Of a DNA stretch of 64,000 nucleotides, positions 19,239 through 27,978 are shown in pieces. Made by a program: the position numbers and the translations under genes. The notes below the pieces were generated by a model, which saw nothing but the letters and a program-made list of their open reading frames with translations, made no database searches and was not told the DNA's origin. Position 1 is the stretch's first letter. Every line of letters begins with the position of its first letter. Origin of the DNA: Jonesia denitrificans DSM 20603 (lineage in GTDB: Bacteria > Actinomycetota > Actinomycetes > Actinomycetales > Cellulomonadaceae); the NCBI RefSeq assembly GCF_000024065.1, contig NC_013174.1, forward strand, positions 2,170,001 through 2,234,000, read 5' to 3'.

Positions 19239-20795
19239 CTAGCCCACCAGCAGATCCTGAATTGGTCCAAGCACGAAGTAAATGATGAACATCGCGGTGG
19301 TCACCCACATGAGTGGGTGGATCTCTCGACCCTTGCCCTTCACAATCTTGATGATGACCCACACCAGGAAGCCCATCCCAATGCCGTCGGTGATCGAGTA
19401 GGTGAACGGCATCACAATCATCGTGAGGAACGCTGGGACGGCGATCTCATAGTCACTCCACTTGATGCCTGTCACCTGGGTCATCATGAGGAACCCAACA
19501 AACACGAGCGCCGGTGTTGCCGCCTCATAGGGCACCAACTGAACCACCGGGGCAAACAGCGTCGACAGCAAGAACGCTAACCCGGTCACAATGGGGGCAA
19601 GCCCTGTTCGGGCACCCTCCCCCACGCCAGATGCTGACTCAATAAATGCCGTGTTCGACGACACCGACCCGGCACCACCAGCAATTGCGCCCAGAGAGTC
19701 GACAACCAGAATACGTTGAATGTTTGGCGGGTTGCCTTCCTTATCGAGCAACCCGGCTTCACCACCCACCGCGACCATCGTGCCCATGGTGTCAAAGAAG
19801 TCCGCAAGCAACAGAGAAAACACCAACAGAACGACCGCAACGATCCCGATCTTGCCGAACGACCCAAACAACGAGAACTGACCAAGTAATGAGAAGTCTG
19901 GAATCTGCACCCAGGAATCAGGAAGGGCAGGAGCATTGAGGTTCCAGCCTGCCGGGTTATCCCCAGCGCCAGTCCCTTGGTTCTTCGCACCAATCTCTAA
20001 GGTCTGCTCTAGCACGACAGCAAGAACCGTGGCCCCAAGGATCGACCACAGCATCGCCCCGCGAACCTTCCGCGCCGTCAAGATGATGATGGCCAAAAGC
20101 CCCAAGAAGAAGACCAGCATGGGCAATGAATCAATGGACTTGGATGTCCCCAACTGAACCGGGGTTCCCGGTTGGTTGCCCGGTACGTAGTCAAACATTG
20201 CCGGAGTAGTCACGACGCCCGCATTGACCAACCCGATGAACGCAATGAACAAACCAATGCCCACCGAGATAGCGGTCTTCAGCCCTGCTGGCACCGCGCG
20301 AAACACTGCCGTCCGGAACCCGGTCAAGACCAGGACAAGAATGACGATCCCCTCAAGGACCACCAAACCCATCCCGTCCACCCAGGTCATCCCCGGCATC
20401 TTCACGATCGTGTACGCAACCAAAGCGTTCAAACCAAGGCCAGCCGCCAAGGCGATGGGGAAGTTAGCAACCGCTCCCATGGTGATCGACAACACCCCCG
20501 CTATGAGCGCTGTGGCAGCTGCAATTAAGGGAATACCAGCGCCAGCAGCTGTTGGGTCACCGGTGGCCAGTTCAGCCCCCAAAAAAGCACCCGTTGAGTC
20601 AGGGGTAAGCCCCAGAATCAACGGGTTCAAAATAATGATGTAACTCATTGCGAAGAAGGTGACGAGCCCACCGCGGATTTCGCGGCCGAGCGTCGAGCCT
20701 CGCTCTGAGATGTGATAGGTGCGGTCAAGGAAGCCAGAGAAACCGGACGCAGGAGGTTTCTGCGTGGTCTGGGAGGAGGTGTTCGCCATGAGCAT
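19239..20795 (-). CDS. NCS2-family purine permease (AzgA/PbuG type)
   Basis: 518 residues, about 12-14 membrane segments. AzgA-type signatures are REIRGGLVTFFAMSYIIILN, ALAAGLGLNALVAYTIV (residues about 108-124), LLLADFFDTMGTMVAVGGEA and GVGEGARTGLAPIVTG. These transporters import adenine, guanine or hypoxanthine with protons. ATG 20795 is followed by another ATG two codons later; neither has a clear ribosome binding site. It stands alone between two terminators. Confidence 0.9.
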   Translation of the reverse strand: MLMANTSSQTTQKPPASGFSGFLDRTYHISERGSTLGREIRGGLVTFFAMSYIIILNPLILGLTPDSTGAFLGAELATGDPTAAGAGIPLIAAATALIAGVLSITMGAVANFPIALAAGLGLNALVAYTIVKMPGMTWVDGMGLVVLEGIVILVLVLTGFRTAVFRAVPAGLKTAISVGIGLFIAFIGLVNAGVVTTPAMFDYVPGNQPGTPVQLGTSKSIDSLPMLVFFLGLLAIIILTARKVRGAMLWSILGATVLAVVLEQTLEIGAKNQGTGAGDNPAGWNLNAPALPDSWVQIPDFSLLGQFSLFGSFGKIGIVAVVLLVFSLLLADFFDTMGTMVAVGGEAGLLDKEGNPPNIQRILVVDSLGAIAGGAGSVSSNTAFIESASGVGEGARTGLAPIVTGLAFLLSTLFAPVVQLVPYEAATPALVFVGFLMMTQVTGIKWSDYEIAVPAFLTMIVMPFTYSITDGIGMGFLVWVIIKIVKGKGREIHPLMWVTTAMFIIYFVLGPIQDLLVG

Positions 20796-20850
20796 ATATT
20801 CTGCCCGAAATTTCCACGACCTCTTAACAACGTCTCACCATGAGGGCAGG

Positions 20851-20883
20851 AAAAAGCCCCGTAACCCACTGGGTCACAGGGCT
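20851..20883 (-). terminator. Terminator of the chemotaxis operon
   Basis: On the minus strand AGCCCTGTGACCCA pairs with TGGGTTACGGGGCT with two imperfect positions and is followed by TTTTT. It lies 30 bases after the last cheX-like gene. Confidence 0.8.
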
Positions 20884-20913
20884 CTGACCTGCACACAAAC
20901 GCAAAAATAACAG

Positions 20914-21420
20914 TTACAGCACAAGCACCGAAAGCGTCCCGCGACCATACCCGGACACATCAATATGCAAGTCCAAGCGAGGCACGTACGCCTTCACCCA
21001 CGGCGCGAGGTCTCCTGGCAACGGAGTCTGCGCAGGGTGGATAGTCCCCAACCTCAAATGCGGGTATCCCTCACGGTTAAACAACGCAGCAGTGACATTG
21101 AGGACCTCACCCACGGTTTCAAAGATCATGTCGTTGAGTTCGCCCTCCTGCATGACCTCTTTCGAGACTGCAGCAGGCATCAACGCAAGAGCCGCACCCA
21201 AATTGGCGGCCGCACCAAGATCAAGCACCACCAGTGCGTTGAGCTGTAAGTTATCCGTCAAATACTCTGCAACGACCGCACCACCTGGACCTTCAGGGTC
21301 AACCATGGGGGCGCCCGTGCGTACGTCCACGGTCCGCCCCAGCAGGCCCTCAAAGAGTTCCCGCGTCTGCTGGGCAGACGGCAAGGGGGACTTCAGCTGC
21401 TGTGCGAACGGGTTTGTCAT
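20914..21420 (-). CDS. CheX/CheC-like CheY-P phosphatase (second copy)
   Basis: 168 residues. The helix GELNDMIFETVGEVLNVTAA (about residues 93-112) carries the E-x2-N signature used by CheC/CheX phosphatases to attack CheY-phosphate, in a fold otherwise made of strands. It overlaps the stop of the preceding cheY by 4 bases (ATGA), so the two are made together. It is the last gene of the operon. Similarity to the other cheX-like gene is modest. CheX versus CheC cannot be decided by eye. Confidence 0.65.
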   Translation of the reverse strand: MTNPFAQQLKSPLPSAQQTRELFEGLLGRTVDVRTGAPMVDPEGPGGAVVAEYLTDNLQLNALVVLDLGAAANLGAALALMPAAVSKEVMQEGELNDMIFETVGEVLNVTAALFNREGYPHLRLGTIHPAQTPLPGDLAPWVKAYVPRLDLHIDVSGYGRGTLSVLVL

Positions 21421-21779
21421 ACGAGCACCGGACCTATCGCTTCCTGGAATGTTTCTGCGGTAAACGGCTTAGCAATGAGAAAAAGCGCACCAGCCTGATC
21501 AGCTTGTGCCCGCATCTCCGGGGACCCCTCAGAGGTGACAAAACCAAATGGCACCTGGTTTCCCGCCTGACGCAACGCAATGAGCGCTTCAAGGCCTGTT
21601 GCGTTGGGCATGTTCCAATCCGACAGTACCAAATCTGGGTTGTTGTCGAGGGTCATGTCATACAGTTCCTGACCATCGGTCGCCTCGAGAATGTCCCAGT
21701 CCTCATAGCCCGCTTGGCGCAGGGTGCGGATGACGATCTGACGCATGACGCGGCTGTCATCAGCAACAATAACACGCAT
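21417..21779 (-). CDS. cheY: CheY-type response regulator (second copy)
   Basis: 120-residue single receiver domain: acidic pair in VADDSRVM, phospho-Asp in LVLSDWNMPNATG (about residue 54), conserved Thr in FVTSEG and Lys in IAKPFT. GGTGGAG lies before the ATG. When phosphorylated by CheA it would bind the flagellar switch or act as a phosphate sink. It is paired with the downstream phosphatase gene. Confidence 0.88.
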   Translation of the reverse strand: MRVIVADDSRVMRQIVIRTLRQAGYEDWDILEATDGQELYDMTLDNNPDLVLSDWNMPNATGLEALIALRQAGNQVPFGFVTSEGSPEMRAQADQAGALFLIAKPFTAETFQEAIGPVLV

Positions 21780-21794
21780 AAGTCAACTCCACCT

Positions 21795-22283
21795 TCACTT
21801 ATCGGTTGTGGGTAGTAGCCACAGAGTGACGACGAGGACGTGCTCCCGCCAATCAATAGCTAAGTCTTGAAGAAACTGGGCGTCAGCAAGCTCAGGAGCG
21901 TTATCTGCCACCTGAGGCAACGACAGTTTCGCCGTGGCGTCCAGGAGCGACTTCACGTTGCCCCCTACCACGTTCGCAATTTCGCCAAACGCATCAACCA
22001 GATCCTCGCGAGTAACTTCCTCACCCGCAGGGAGCATGAGCAGACCCGTGGTGATGTCGCGACCAGCGGCCATCGATGTGTTCACCACCGCACGCACGCT
22101 AATCTCACCAAAGTCAGTCACCGCGTGCATATCAACCCATGCGGCAAGGGGTTCCTCAAACGCAGGAACGGGTTCGAACCGCTCGAAAGCGAGTTCCTCA
22201 CCCGCGTCAAGCATTGCTGCAAAGACGTCCTGGGTGATGGACAGAATCTGAACTCTGTCCACGGAGGTGGCTGTGCTGGTCAT
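21795..22283 (-). CDS. cheX: CheX-like CheY-P phosphatase (first copy)
   Basis: 162 residues. DAFGEIANVVGGNVKSLLDA near residues 98-117 is the CheX active-site helix, with Glu and Asn as the phosphatase pair and the typical G-x-x-K. The preceding strands (VDMHAVTDFGEISVRAVVNT) fit the CheX/CheC fold. It overlaps the preceding cheY by 4 bases; GGAG lies before the ATG. It would dephosphorylate CheY-P in a species without CheZ. Confidence 0.78.
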   Translation of the reverse strand: MTSTATSVDRVQILSITQDVFAAMLDAGEELAFERFEPVPAFEEPLAAWVDMHAVTDFGEISVRAVVNTSMAAGRDITTGLLMLPAGEEVTREDLVDAFGEIANVVGGNVKSLLDATAKLSLPQVADNAPELADAQFLQDLAIDWREHVLVVTLWLLPTTDK

Positions 22284-22663
22284 GCTGGCTCCTTTGCGGG
22301 CAGGACACCAAGGAAATCGAGCTTCTGCACGATCGCCTCAGGGGTAAAGGGTTTGATGAGGTATTCGTGAGCGCCGGCAGCAAGTGCCCGAACAATTTGT
22401 CCGTGTTCAGACTCCGTGGTGATCATCATGAGGGTGACGTCACGCCACTCGGCGCGGGCTCGCACTTCCTTCACGTAGGTCAGACCATCCATGACCGGCA
22501 TGTTCCAGTCGATGCAGCACAGGGTAATGTCAGATTCGGACTCCATCACCTCAAGCGCTTCCTGCCCGTCACCGGCCTCCAGGGTTTCGAACCCGAGGTT
22601 CTTCAGGACCCCAGACACAATGCGCCGCATCGTACGGGAGTCGTCGATCACAAGTGCTTTCAT
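22280..22663 (-). CDS. cheY: CheY-type response regulator (first copy)
   Basis: 127 residues, one receiver domain: VIDDSRTMRR, phospho-Asp in CCIDWNMPVMDG, Thr in MITTESEHG and Lys in LIKPFTPE. It lies one base after cheR and overlaps cheX. It is closer to the classical motor-binding CheY (DWNMPVMDG) than the second copy. Confidence 0.9.
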   Translation of the reverse strand: MKALVIDDSRTMRRIVSGVLKNLGFETLEAGDGQEALEVMESESDITLCCIDWNMPVMDGLTYVKEVRARAEWRDVTLMMITTESEHGQIVRALAAGAHEYLIKPFTPEAIVQKLDFLGVLPAKEPA

Positions 22664-22664
22664 G

Positions 22665-23495
22665 TCACTTCCCTACTGTGTTCTGGTAGATCGAGCTGCG
22701 CCCTACTTGGACTCGGGTCCACGAGTCATCGACGCCGACGGTCGTTTCTGCGGCCCCCAAAATGAGGTAGCCACCAGGCTTCAAGACTTTGCGCACCTTG
22801 GCGAGCACGTCGCGTTTCACCTGGACATCAAAGTAGATGAGCACATTGCGAAGGAACACCACATCAAACGGTCCACCCATGGGTGGGTGGTCCAACAGGT
22901 TGTGGCGGGTAAAGCGCACCATCGACCGGATGTCCTTGCTCAGCGCCCATTCCGCCCCGTCCCGTTCAAAGTGGCGTACCAGGTGTGTTGCTGGTAGACC
23001 GCGGTTCACTTCCAATTGGGAGTATCGGCCGCGTTGGGCTTTTCCTAGAACTTCCTGGTTGAGATCGGTGGCGATAATCTCCGTGATGGGTTTGGGCCCA
23101 GACTGAGCAGTGAACCAGTCAGTGAGAACCATGGCAATGGAATAAGGTTCCTGCCCCGTTGAACAGGCTGCGCTCCATACTTTGAGTGTGCCAAGCATCC
23201 CTCGTTGAGCTTTAAGGTCGGGAAGGATGTGGTCGGTCAGCGCAGTGAACGGTTGATTGTCACGGAACCACGACGTTTCATTGGTGGTCAACGCTTCGAC
23301 AATGCGTTCGGCTTCAGAGTGTGACAGCCGTGAGCGTTGCTCGGCAAGGTACTGTTCCACGGTTTTGCCGTGGGAGCGAGCAATGGGTGTCAGTCGCGAT
23401 TCGACGAGGTATTCCTTGCCTGGGGCAAGGTTGATGGCGCTTTTTGTGCGCACGAGCGTCGCGACGAAGGAGAAGCTCTCCTGGGTCAGCGTCAT
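22665..23495 (-). CDS. cheR: Chemoreceptor methyltransferase CheR
   Basis: 276 residues. The N-terminal helical domain contains LTTNETSWFRDNQPF; the C-terminal SAM-binding Rossmann domain has VWSAACSTGQEPYSIAM (glycine loop), IIATDLNQEVL and VFLRNVLIYFD. It methylates glutamates of the receptor signalling helices with S-adenosylmethionine for adaptation. It overlaps cheB by 4 bases. Confidence 0.94.
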   Translation of the reverse strand: MTLTQESFSFVATLVRTKSAINLAPGKEYLVESRLTPIARSHGKTVEQYLAEQRSRLSHSEAERIVEALTTNETSWFRDNQPFTALTDHILPDLKAQRGMLGTLKVWSAACSTGQEPYSIAMVLTDWFTAQSGPKPITEIIATDLNQEVLGKAQRGRYSQLEVNRGLPATHLVRHFERDGAEWALSKDIRSMVRFTRHNLLDHPPMGGPFDVVFLRNVLIYFDVQVKRDVLAKVRKVLKPGGYLILGAAETTVGVDDSWTRVQVGRSSIYQNTVGK

Positions 23496-24649
23496 AGTGC
23501 TCCCCCTTTGTGTGGTGTGCTGGGCGCCTTTGTCCGGGCGAGGATCGCCTGGATCGCGGGCCCAATCTCAGCGATCGGGAGAATGCGGTGTGCATATCCG
23601 GCGGTCGCGGTTGCGCCGGGCATCCCCCAGACCACTGATGTCTGTTGATCCTGAACGATGACGGTTCCGCCTGCTTGGGCGATGTCACCAGCCCCATTTT
23701 TTCCGTCTGAGCCCATTCCGGTGAGGATGACAGAGAGGAGCTCGGGTCCATACACGGTGTGAGCGGAGCGGAACATCACGTCCACAGAGGGGCGGCAGAA
23801 GTTCACCGGAGGGCCTTGGGTGAGCCGGGTGTACACCCCGTTGTCGTGGTAGGACAGTTCAAGGTGGTAGTCACCCGGAGCGATGTAAATGTGCCCCGGG
23901 GCAAGTCGGGCACGGTCGGATGCTTCACTGACCGTGTTCGGGGTGAGGCGATCTAGTCGTGCGGCAAGCTGCCGCGTGAACACAGGCGGCATGTGTTGGG
24001 TGATGATCATTGGCACTGGCAGTGGCTGGCTCAGTGATTTGATCATGGTAGATAGCGCTTCTGGGCCACCGGTGGAGGACCCCACAACCACAGCCCGGAT
24101 AGGGTGAGAGTGTTCGTCGGTGCGAGTGGTCACCGAGGATTGGCGGAAGCTCGCGTGAGCGGTTGCTTGCGCCAGTTGCCCCGGCGCAACTGGTGAACCA
24201 GGGCGTTTCGTGACGCCACCACGGCTCGTGCGGGTGGTGGCTTTGTGAGGGACGAGCGCCTTGATTTTGGGGATGAGCTGGTCGGCGACAACCTTGAGTG
24301 ATTCATGGAGCGAGCCAACGTTGGAAGGCTTTGTCACATAGTCAGAGGCACCAGCGGTTAACGCATCAAGGGTGGCCGTGGCACCACGTTCCGTCAGCGT
24401 AGAGAACATGATGATGGGGGTACGGCTCCCCTTCTTGCGCAACTCACGCACCGCATCGACACCATTCATTTCGGGCATCTCAATGTCCATGGTGATGGCG
24501 TCGGGCTGGTGTTGTTCCACGCGGGCGATCCCCAGTTTTCCGTTCGCGCCGGTGGCAACGACTTCAATGTCTGGGTCGGTTTCGAGGGCTTGGACAACCA
24601 GCCGTCGGATCACGACGGAGTCGTCAATAACAACAACTCTGATGCTCAA
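23492..24649 (-). CDS. cheB: Chemoreceptor methylesterase/deamidase CheB
   Basis: 385 residues from TTG 24649 with AAGGA upstream. The receiver domain (VIDDSVVIRRL; phospho-Asp in ITMDIEMPEMNG) is joined by a basic linker to the esterase domain with the catalytic Ser in VVGSSTGGPEAL, His in ITQHMPPVFT and Asp in VILTGMGSDGKNGA. It removes receptor methyl groups when phosphorylated by CheA, opposing CheR. Confidence 0.94.
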   Translation of the reverse strand: MSIRVVVIDDSVVIRRLVVQALETDPDIEVVATGANGKLGIARVEQHQPDAITMDIEMPEMNGVDAVRELRKKGSRTPIIMFSTLTERGATATLDALTAGASDYVTKPSNVGSLHESLKVVADQLIPKIKALVPHKATTRTSRGGVTKRPGSPVAPGQLAQATAHASFRQSSVTTRTDEHSHPIRAVVVGSSTGGPEALSTMIKSLSQPLPVPMIITQHMPPVFTRQLAARLDRLTPNTVSEASDRARLAPGHIYIAPGDYHLELSYHDNGVYTRLTQGPPVNFCRPSVDVMFRSAHTVYGPELLSVILTGMGSDGKNGAGDIAQAGGTVIVQDQQTSVVWGMPGATATAGYAHRILPIAEIGPAIQAILARTKAPSTPHKGGAL

Positions 24650-24742
24650 CGGAGTGTCCTTTTCCAGTCGTGGGCGGGGGTGGGGCGGGGGTGGGGCATA
24701 AGGGGATAGACGATGCGCTCAATGCGATTCGTCTGGTGGGGT

Positions 24743-24772
24743 GGTGGCCCAGCCGTGGTCGGCTGGGCCACC
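24743..24772 (-). other. Strong hairpin in the cheW-cheB spacer
   Basis: Thirteen-base GC-rich arms (GGTGGCCCAGCCG and complement) with a four-base loop, 15 bases after the cheW stop. No T-run follows. It may dampen or stabilise transcripts so that cheA-cheW and cheB onward are made in different amounts. Confidence 0.5.
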
Positions 24773-24786
24773 GGGTGGTTCGGTGG

Positions 24787-25209
24787 TTACGCGGCTGCTA
24801 AAGCGCGATCCACGTCCAGGGTGAGCAGGAGCCCAGTGTCAAGCTTGAACGCCCCGGTGATGAGTTCACGGATGTGCGGGTCTAGGGTGTCAGGGGGTGT
24901 TTCGAAGTCTTCTTGTTCAAGGGTGAGGACTTCACCGACTTCGTCGACCAGCAGGGACACTGATTCTCCGTGAGTGTCCACAACGATCATCATGGACTCA
25001 GTGTCTTGAGACAGGGGCTCCAACCCAAGTTTGGGGCGCAGGTCCACGGTCATGACAACTTGTCCACGCAGGTTGACGAGCCCGGCGATCCCTTGTGGTG
25101 CTAGAGGAACAGGAGTGCGTGCATGGTGACCGAGGGTTTCTTCGATGCGGAGTACTTCAAGTCCGTAGAGCGCATCGGCAATGCGGAATGTGACGTATTG
25201 GGTGGACAT
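24787..25209 (-). CDS. cheW: CheW coupling protein
   Basis: 140 residues forming one CheW SH3-like domain: YVTFRIADALYGLEVLRIEE, GLVNLRGQVVMTVDLR and SLLVDEVGEVL. It links receptors to CheA. The ATG overlaps the cheA stop. The 137-base gap before cheB holds a hairpin. Confidence 0.93.
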   Translation of the reverse strand: MSTQYVTFRIADALYGLEVLRIEETLGHHARTPVPLAPQGIAGLVNLRGQVVMTVDLRPKLGLEPLSQDTESMMIVVDTHGESVSLLVDEVGEVLTLEQEDFETPPDTLDPHIRELITGAFKLDTGLLLTLDVDRALAAA

Positions 25210-27599
25210 CAGACACCTGCCAACTGGTGCTCGTGGGTGGATGGGGCATCGTAGAACTGTGGGTCCGCTGCGGTGAGCGCTGAGGGCAGATCAAGGAGTT
25301 CAGTGACTCGTCCTGACAGGACGAGGGACCCCAGGAGTCCTGCGTCAGCCACTTCAGAGCGGACGGCACCAGTGTCGTTGAGAATTTCGAGGATCTCTTC
25401 GACGTGGATGGCAACGGTGCGGTTGTCGTGAGTGAAGATAACCAGTTGGATTTCTTCAGCAGCACCGTCGGAGTACACCCCCAGGTACCGGCCGAGCCGT
25501 AGGACTGGAACAATGGAGTCACGGTATTGCATGACTTCGCGTCCAGCCACAGATTCGATACGGTCGGGGCTGATCTGTTCGAGTCGGGTGACCGCGTCGA
25601 GCGGGATGGCGACCCGTCTTGCTTCACCGATTGACACAACAAGGTACTCGGTGGTGTCGCTTGAGGTGGTGGTTGCTTCCTCAATGATGCGTGCACCAAG
25701 GACGTCTGCGCCTTCTGCGTTCAAAGAACGTCGAGTAATCGCCTGGATGTCGAGGATGAGCGCCACTGCTCCGTCACCCATGAGGGTTGCACCAGCATAG
25801 ATTCCAATGTTCTTCAGCGCCGTGGCCAGTGGTTTTACAACGATTTCTTCGTTGTTCATGACCTTGTCTACGACGAGACCAAAACGTTGGTTGTCGGCTT
25901 GGAGCACAGCGATGACGGCGGTTCCTTCGTTGTCGTCCGTTTTCCCAAGGACGCGTGAGAGGCGAACCAGTGGAAGTAGTGCCCCACGAAGTCGGTACAC
26001 CTCAGCGGACCCGATGTGCTCGATCGCGGATTTCGTTTTTTCCGTGTCGAGCGCAACGAGTTCTTGGAGGTTCACTTGAGGGATCGCATAGATTTCGTTG
26101 CCTGATTGCACGGTGAGCGCCGGCATAATGGCCAGTGTCAGAGGGATGCGAAGACGCCAGGTGGTGCCGCGTCCTACTTCTGACTCAACTTCAACTGCTC
26201 CGCCGATTGCTTCAATATTGGAGCGAACAACGTCCATACCGACACCACGCCCGGAGACGTTGGTGACGTGTGCGGCGGTGGAGAACCCGGCGAGGAACAC
26301 GAGGTTCTGGATTTCGCTGGGTGTCATTTGGTCGAGTTGTTCGGCGGTTTTCAGTCCCCGTTCGACTGCTTTGGCCGCAACTTTTTCCGGATCGATTCCG
26401 GCACCGTCATCGATGACTTCGACCATGACCTGACCAGATGCGTGGTAGGCGCGCAAGGTGAGGGCACCGGTGCGTGGTTTTCCTACCTCAACACGTCGTT
26501 CTGGTGCTTCGATTCCGTGGTCGATAGCGTTACGCACGAGGTGGGTGAGCGGATCTTTGACTGATTCGAGTAGAGACCGGTCAAGTTCGGTATCTCCACC
26601 GACCATGTCGAGTCGGACGTCTCGTTTGCAGGCGGCTGCGAGGTCGCGGACAACGCGAGGCATCTTGGACCAGATGTGCTCAATGGGCTGCATCCGGGTT
26701 TTCATAACCCCTTCTTGCAGTTCCGAAGCGATAAGTGACAACCGTTGAGAGGAGCGCAGGAGGTCACCGGAGTCGAATCCGGCGAGCTGAGAAATTTGGT
26801 TGCGGACCAGGACGAGCTCTCCCACTTGCCGCATGAGTTCATCGAGGAGATCAACGTCCACGCGGATGGAGGAGTCTGAGGTGACTCGCCGTTCGGTGAG
26901 GGTGGGGGTGGCCGGTGCCGTTTCTGGGCTGGCTGCTGTTTGTCGTGTCACGATGCCCGTCGCCTGGGGTGTGGGGTCGGTGAGAGTAACCGGTCCATCC
27001 TGCGCGTGTGCGACAACCGATGCGGGAGCTGGTTCCGGGGTGGGTGCAGCGGGCGGTTCGGTGGCGATCACGGGGGTGGGGTCCGGGGTGGGGGAAGCAC
27101 TGTCCGTTGCCGGGATGGTGTCCGCACTGAGATCGACTGCGTCCGTGGGGGTGGGGCTGTCGGCGTCAGTGTTGTCTGCTTCTGGGGTCGCGGGGGCGGC
27201 TCCTGGCAGTGGCTTGTTGTCGAGGGTTGCTTGGATGGCGGCAACCGTGTCGGTCGTGTCGAGGCCGGCTTCGGTGCCTGTCTCTTCAAGTTGAGTGAGC
27301 AGTGCCCGAATGGTGTCGACCATCATGAGGAGGACGTCAGCGGTTTGCTTGTCCATGTCTCGTTTGCCGTCACGTAGTTCGACGAGGAGGTTCTCGCCAA
27401 CGTGTGCGACTGCTTCGAGGTTTGACAGGGCGAGGAAGCCACTTGTCCCTTTGATGGTGTGAATGGTCCGGAACACGGAGCTCAGCAGCTCACGTGATCC
27501 TGGTTCACTTTCGAGTGCTACGAGATCTTGATCCAGTTGATCGAGGTTTTCGTTGCTCTCGATCAGGAATTCCCGGACAATCTCATCCATGCCGTCCAA
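25209..27599 (-). CDS. cheA: Chemotaxis histidine kinase CheA
   Basis: 796 residues from TTG 27599, preferred because AGGAGG is 5-6 bases away; ATG 27590, three codons later, is the alternative. Domains: P1 Hpt with phospho-His in RTIHTIKGTSGFL; a long Pro/Ala/Thr linker (about 130-235) in place of a clear P2 CheY-binding domain; P3 dimerisation; P4 kinase with LTHLVRNAIDHGIE (N box), VIDDGAGIDPEKV and SGRGVGMDVV; then two consecutive CheW-like P5 domains instead of one. It autophosphorylates on receptor signals and feeds both CheYs and CheB. First gene of the operon, behind a sigma-28 promoter. Confidence 0.93.
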   Translation of the reverse strand: MDGMDEIVREFLIESNENLDQLDQDLVALESEPGSRELLSSVFRTIHTIKGTSGFLALSNLEAVAHVGENLLVELRDGKRDMDKQTADVLLMMVDTIRALLTQLEETGTEAGLDTTDTVAAIQATLDNKPLPGAAPATPEADNTDADSPTPTDAVDLSADTIPATDSASPTPDPTPVIATEPPAAPTPEPAPASVVAHAQDGPVTLTDPTPQATGIVTRQTAASPETAPATPTLTERRVTSDSSIRVDVDLLDELMRQVGELVLVRNQISQLAGFDSGDLLRSSQRLSLIASELQEGVMKTRMQPIEHIWSKMPRVVRDLAAACKRDVRLDMVGGDTELDRSLLESVKDPLTHLVRNAIDHGIEAPERRVEVGKPRTGALTLRAYHASGQVMVEVIDDGAGIDPEKVAAKAVERGLKTAEQLDQMTPSEIQNLVFLAGFSTAAHVTNVSGRGVGMDVVRSNIEAIGGAVEVESEVGRGTTWRLRIPLTLAIMPALTVQSGNEIYAIPQVNLQELVALDTEKTKSAIEHIGSAEVYRLRGALLPLVRLSRVLGKTDDNEGTAVIAVLQADNQRFGLVVDKVMNNEEIVVKPLATALKNIGIYAGATLMGDGAVALILDIQAITRRSLNAEGADVLGARIIEEATTTSSDTTEYLVVSIGEARRVAIPLDAVTRLEQISPDRIESVAGREVMQYRDSIVPVLRLGRYLGVYSDGAAEEIQLVIFTHDNRTVAIHVEEILEILNDTGAVRSEVADAGLLGSLVLSGRVTELLDLPSALTAADPQFYDAPSTHEHQLAGV

Positions 27600-27647
27600 T
27601 GGCAACCTCCTCAATCGGGTCGGGCATTCATTGCCCGACACCAAAGG

Positions 27648-27675
27648 AGATCGGCTAGATTGACAACATCATGAG
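27648..27675 (-). promoter_or_regulatory. Sigma-28 promoter of the chemotaxis operon
   Basis: On the minus strand CTCAT, exactly 15 bases, then GCCGATCT. The spacing and blocks match the flagellin and fliD promoters. It lies between csrA and cheA, so the che operon can be transcribed apart from the flagellar operon upstream. Confidence 0.75.
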
Positions 27676-27689
27676 TGAAAGATCAACGA

Positions 27690-27968
27690 TCAGTTGTGGC
27701 CTTCACCCGCCTGGGGGCGCGGCGTGGGCGGTGGGGTTCCTAGGGCCTGGAGAAGTTTGTCGCGTGCGTCATCTGCTTGCGCTGCGCTGACGGCTGCGGA
27801 CTCGTTGGATGCGGTGACCGCTTCGACGACTTCTGCCCGGTGGATGCTGGTGGAACGGGGGGCTTCGATCCCTAACCGGACGCCGTCGCCACGTGTGTCA
27901 ATGACGGTGATGACAATGTCATCACCGATGAGGAGTTTCTCTCCGACGCGTCGACTCAAAACCAGCAT
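27690..27968 (-). CDS. csrA: CsrA translational repressor
   Basis: 92 residues starting at MLVLSRRVGEKLLIGDD, the universal CsrA N terminus; a frame extending 11 codons upstream is ignored. The VRLGIEAPRSTSIHRAEV segment with the RNA-contacting Arg in the C-terminal strand is present. A 30-residue Ala/Gln-rich tail follows. CsrA dimers bind GGA motifs in mRNA leaders and block ribosomes; FliW sequesters CsrA. Both partners are in this window, and all four flagellin leaders carry GGA hairpins. It lies 10 bases after the flhF-like gene and is the last gene of the flagellar operon. Confidence 0.93.
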   Translation of the reverse strand: MLVLSRRVGEKLLIGDDIVITVIDTRGDGVRLGIEAPRSTSIHRAEVVEAVTASNESAAVSAAQADDARDKLLQALGTPPPTPRPQAGEGHN

Positions 27969-27978
27969 GCTTCTGAGG

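Noticed and set aside
26940-27377. Gly-rich plus-strand frame opposite cheA
   Set aside because: Artefact of the Pro/Ala/Thr linker of CheA read on the other strand.
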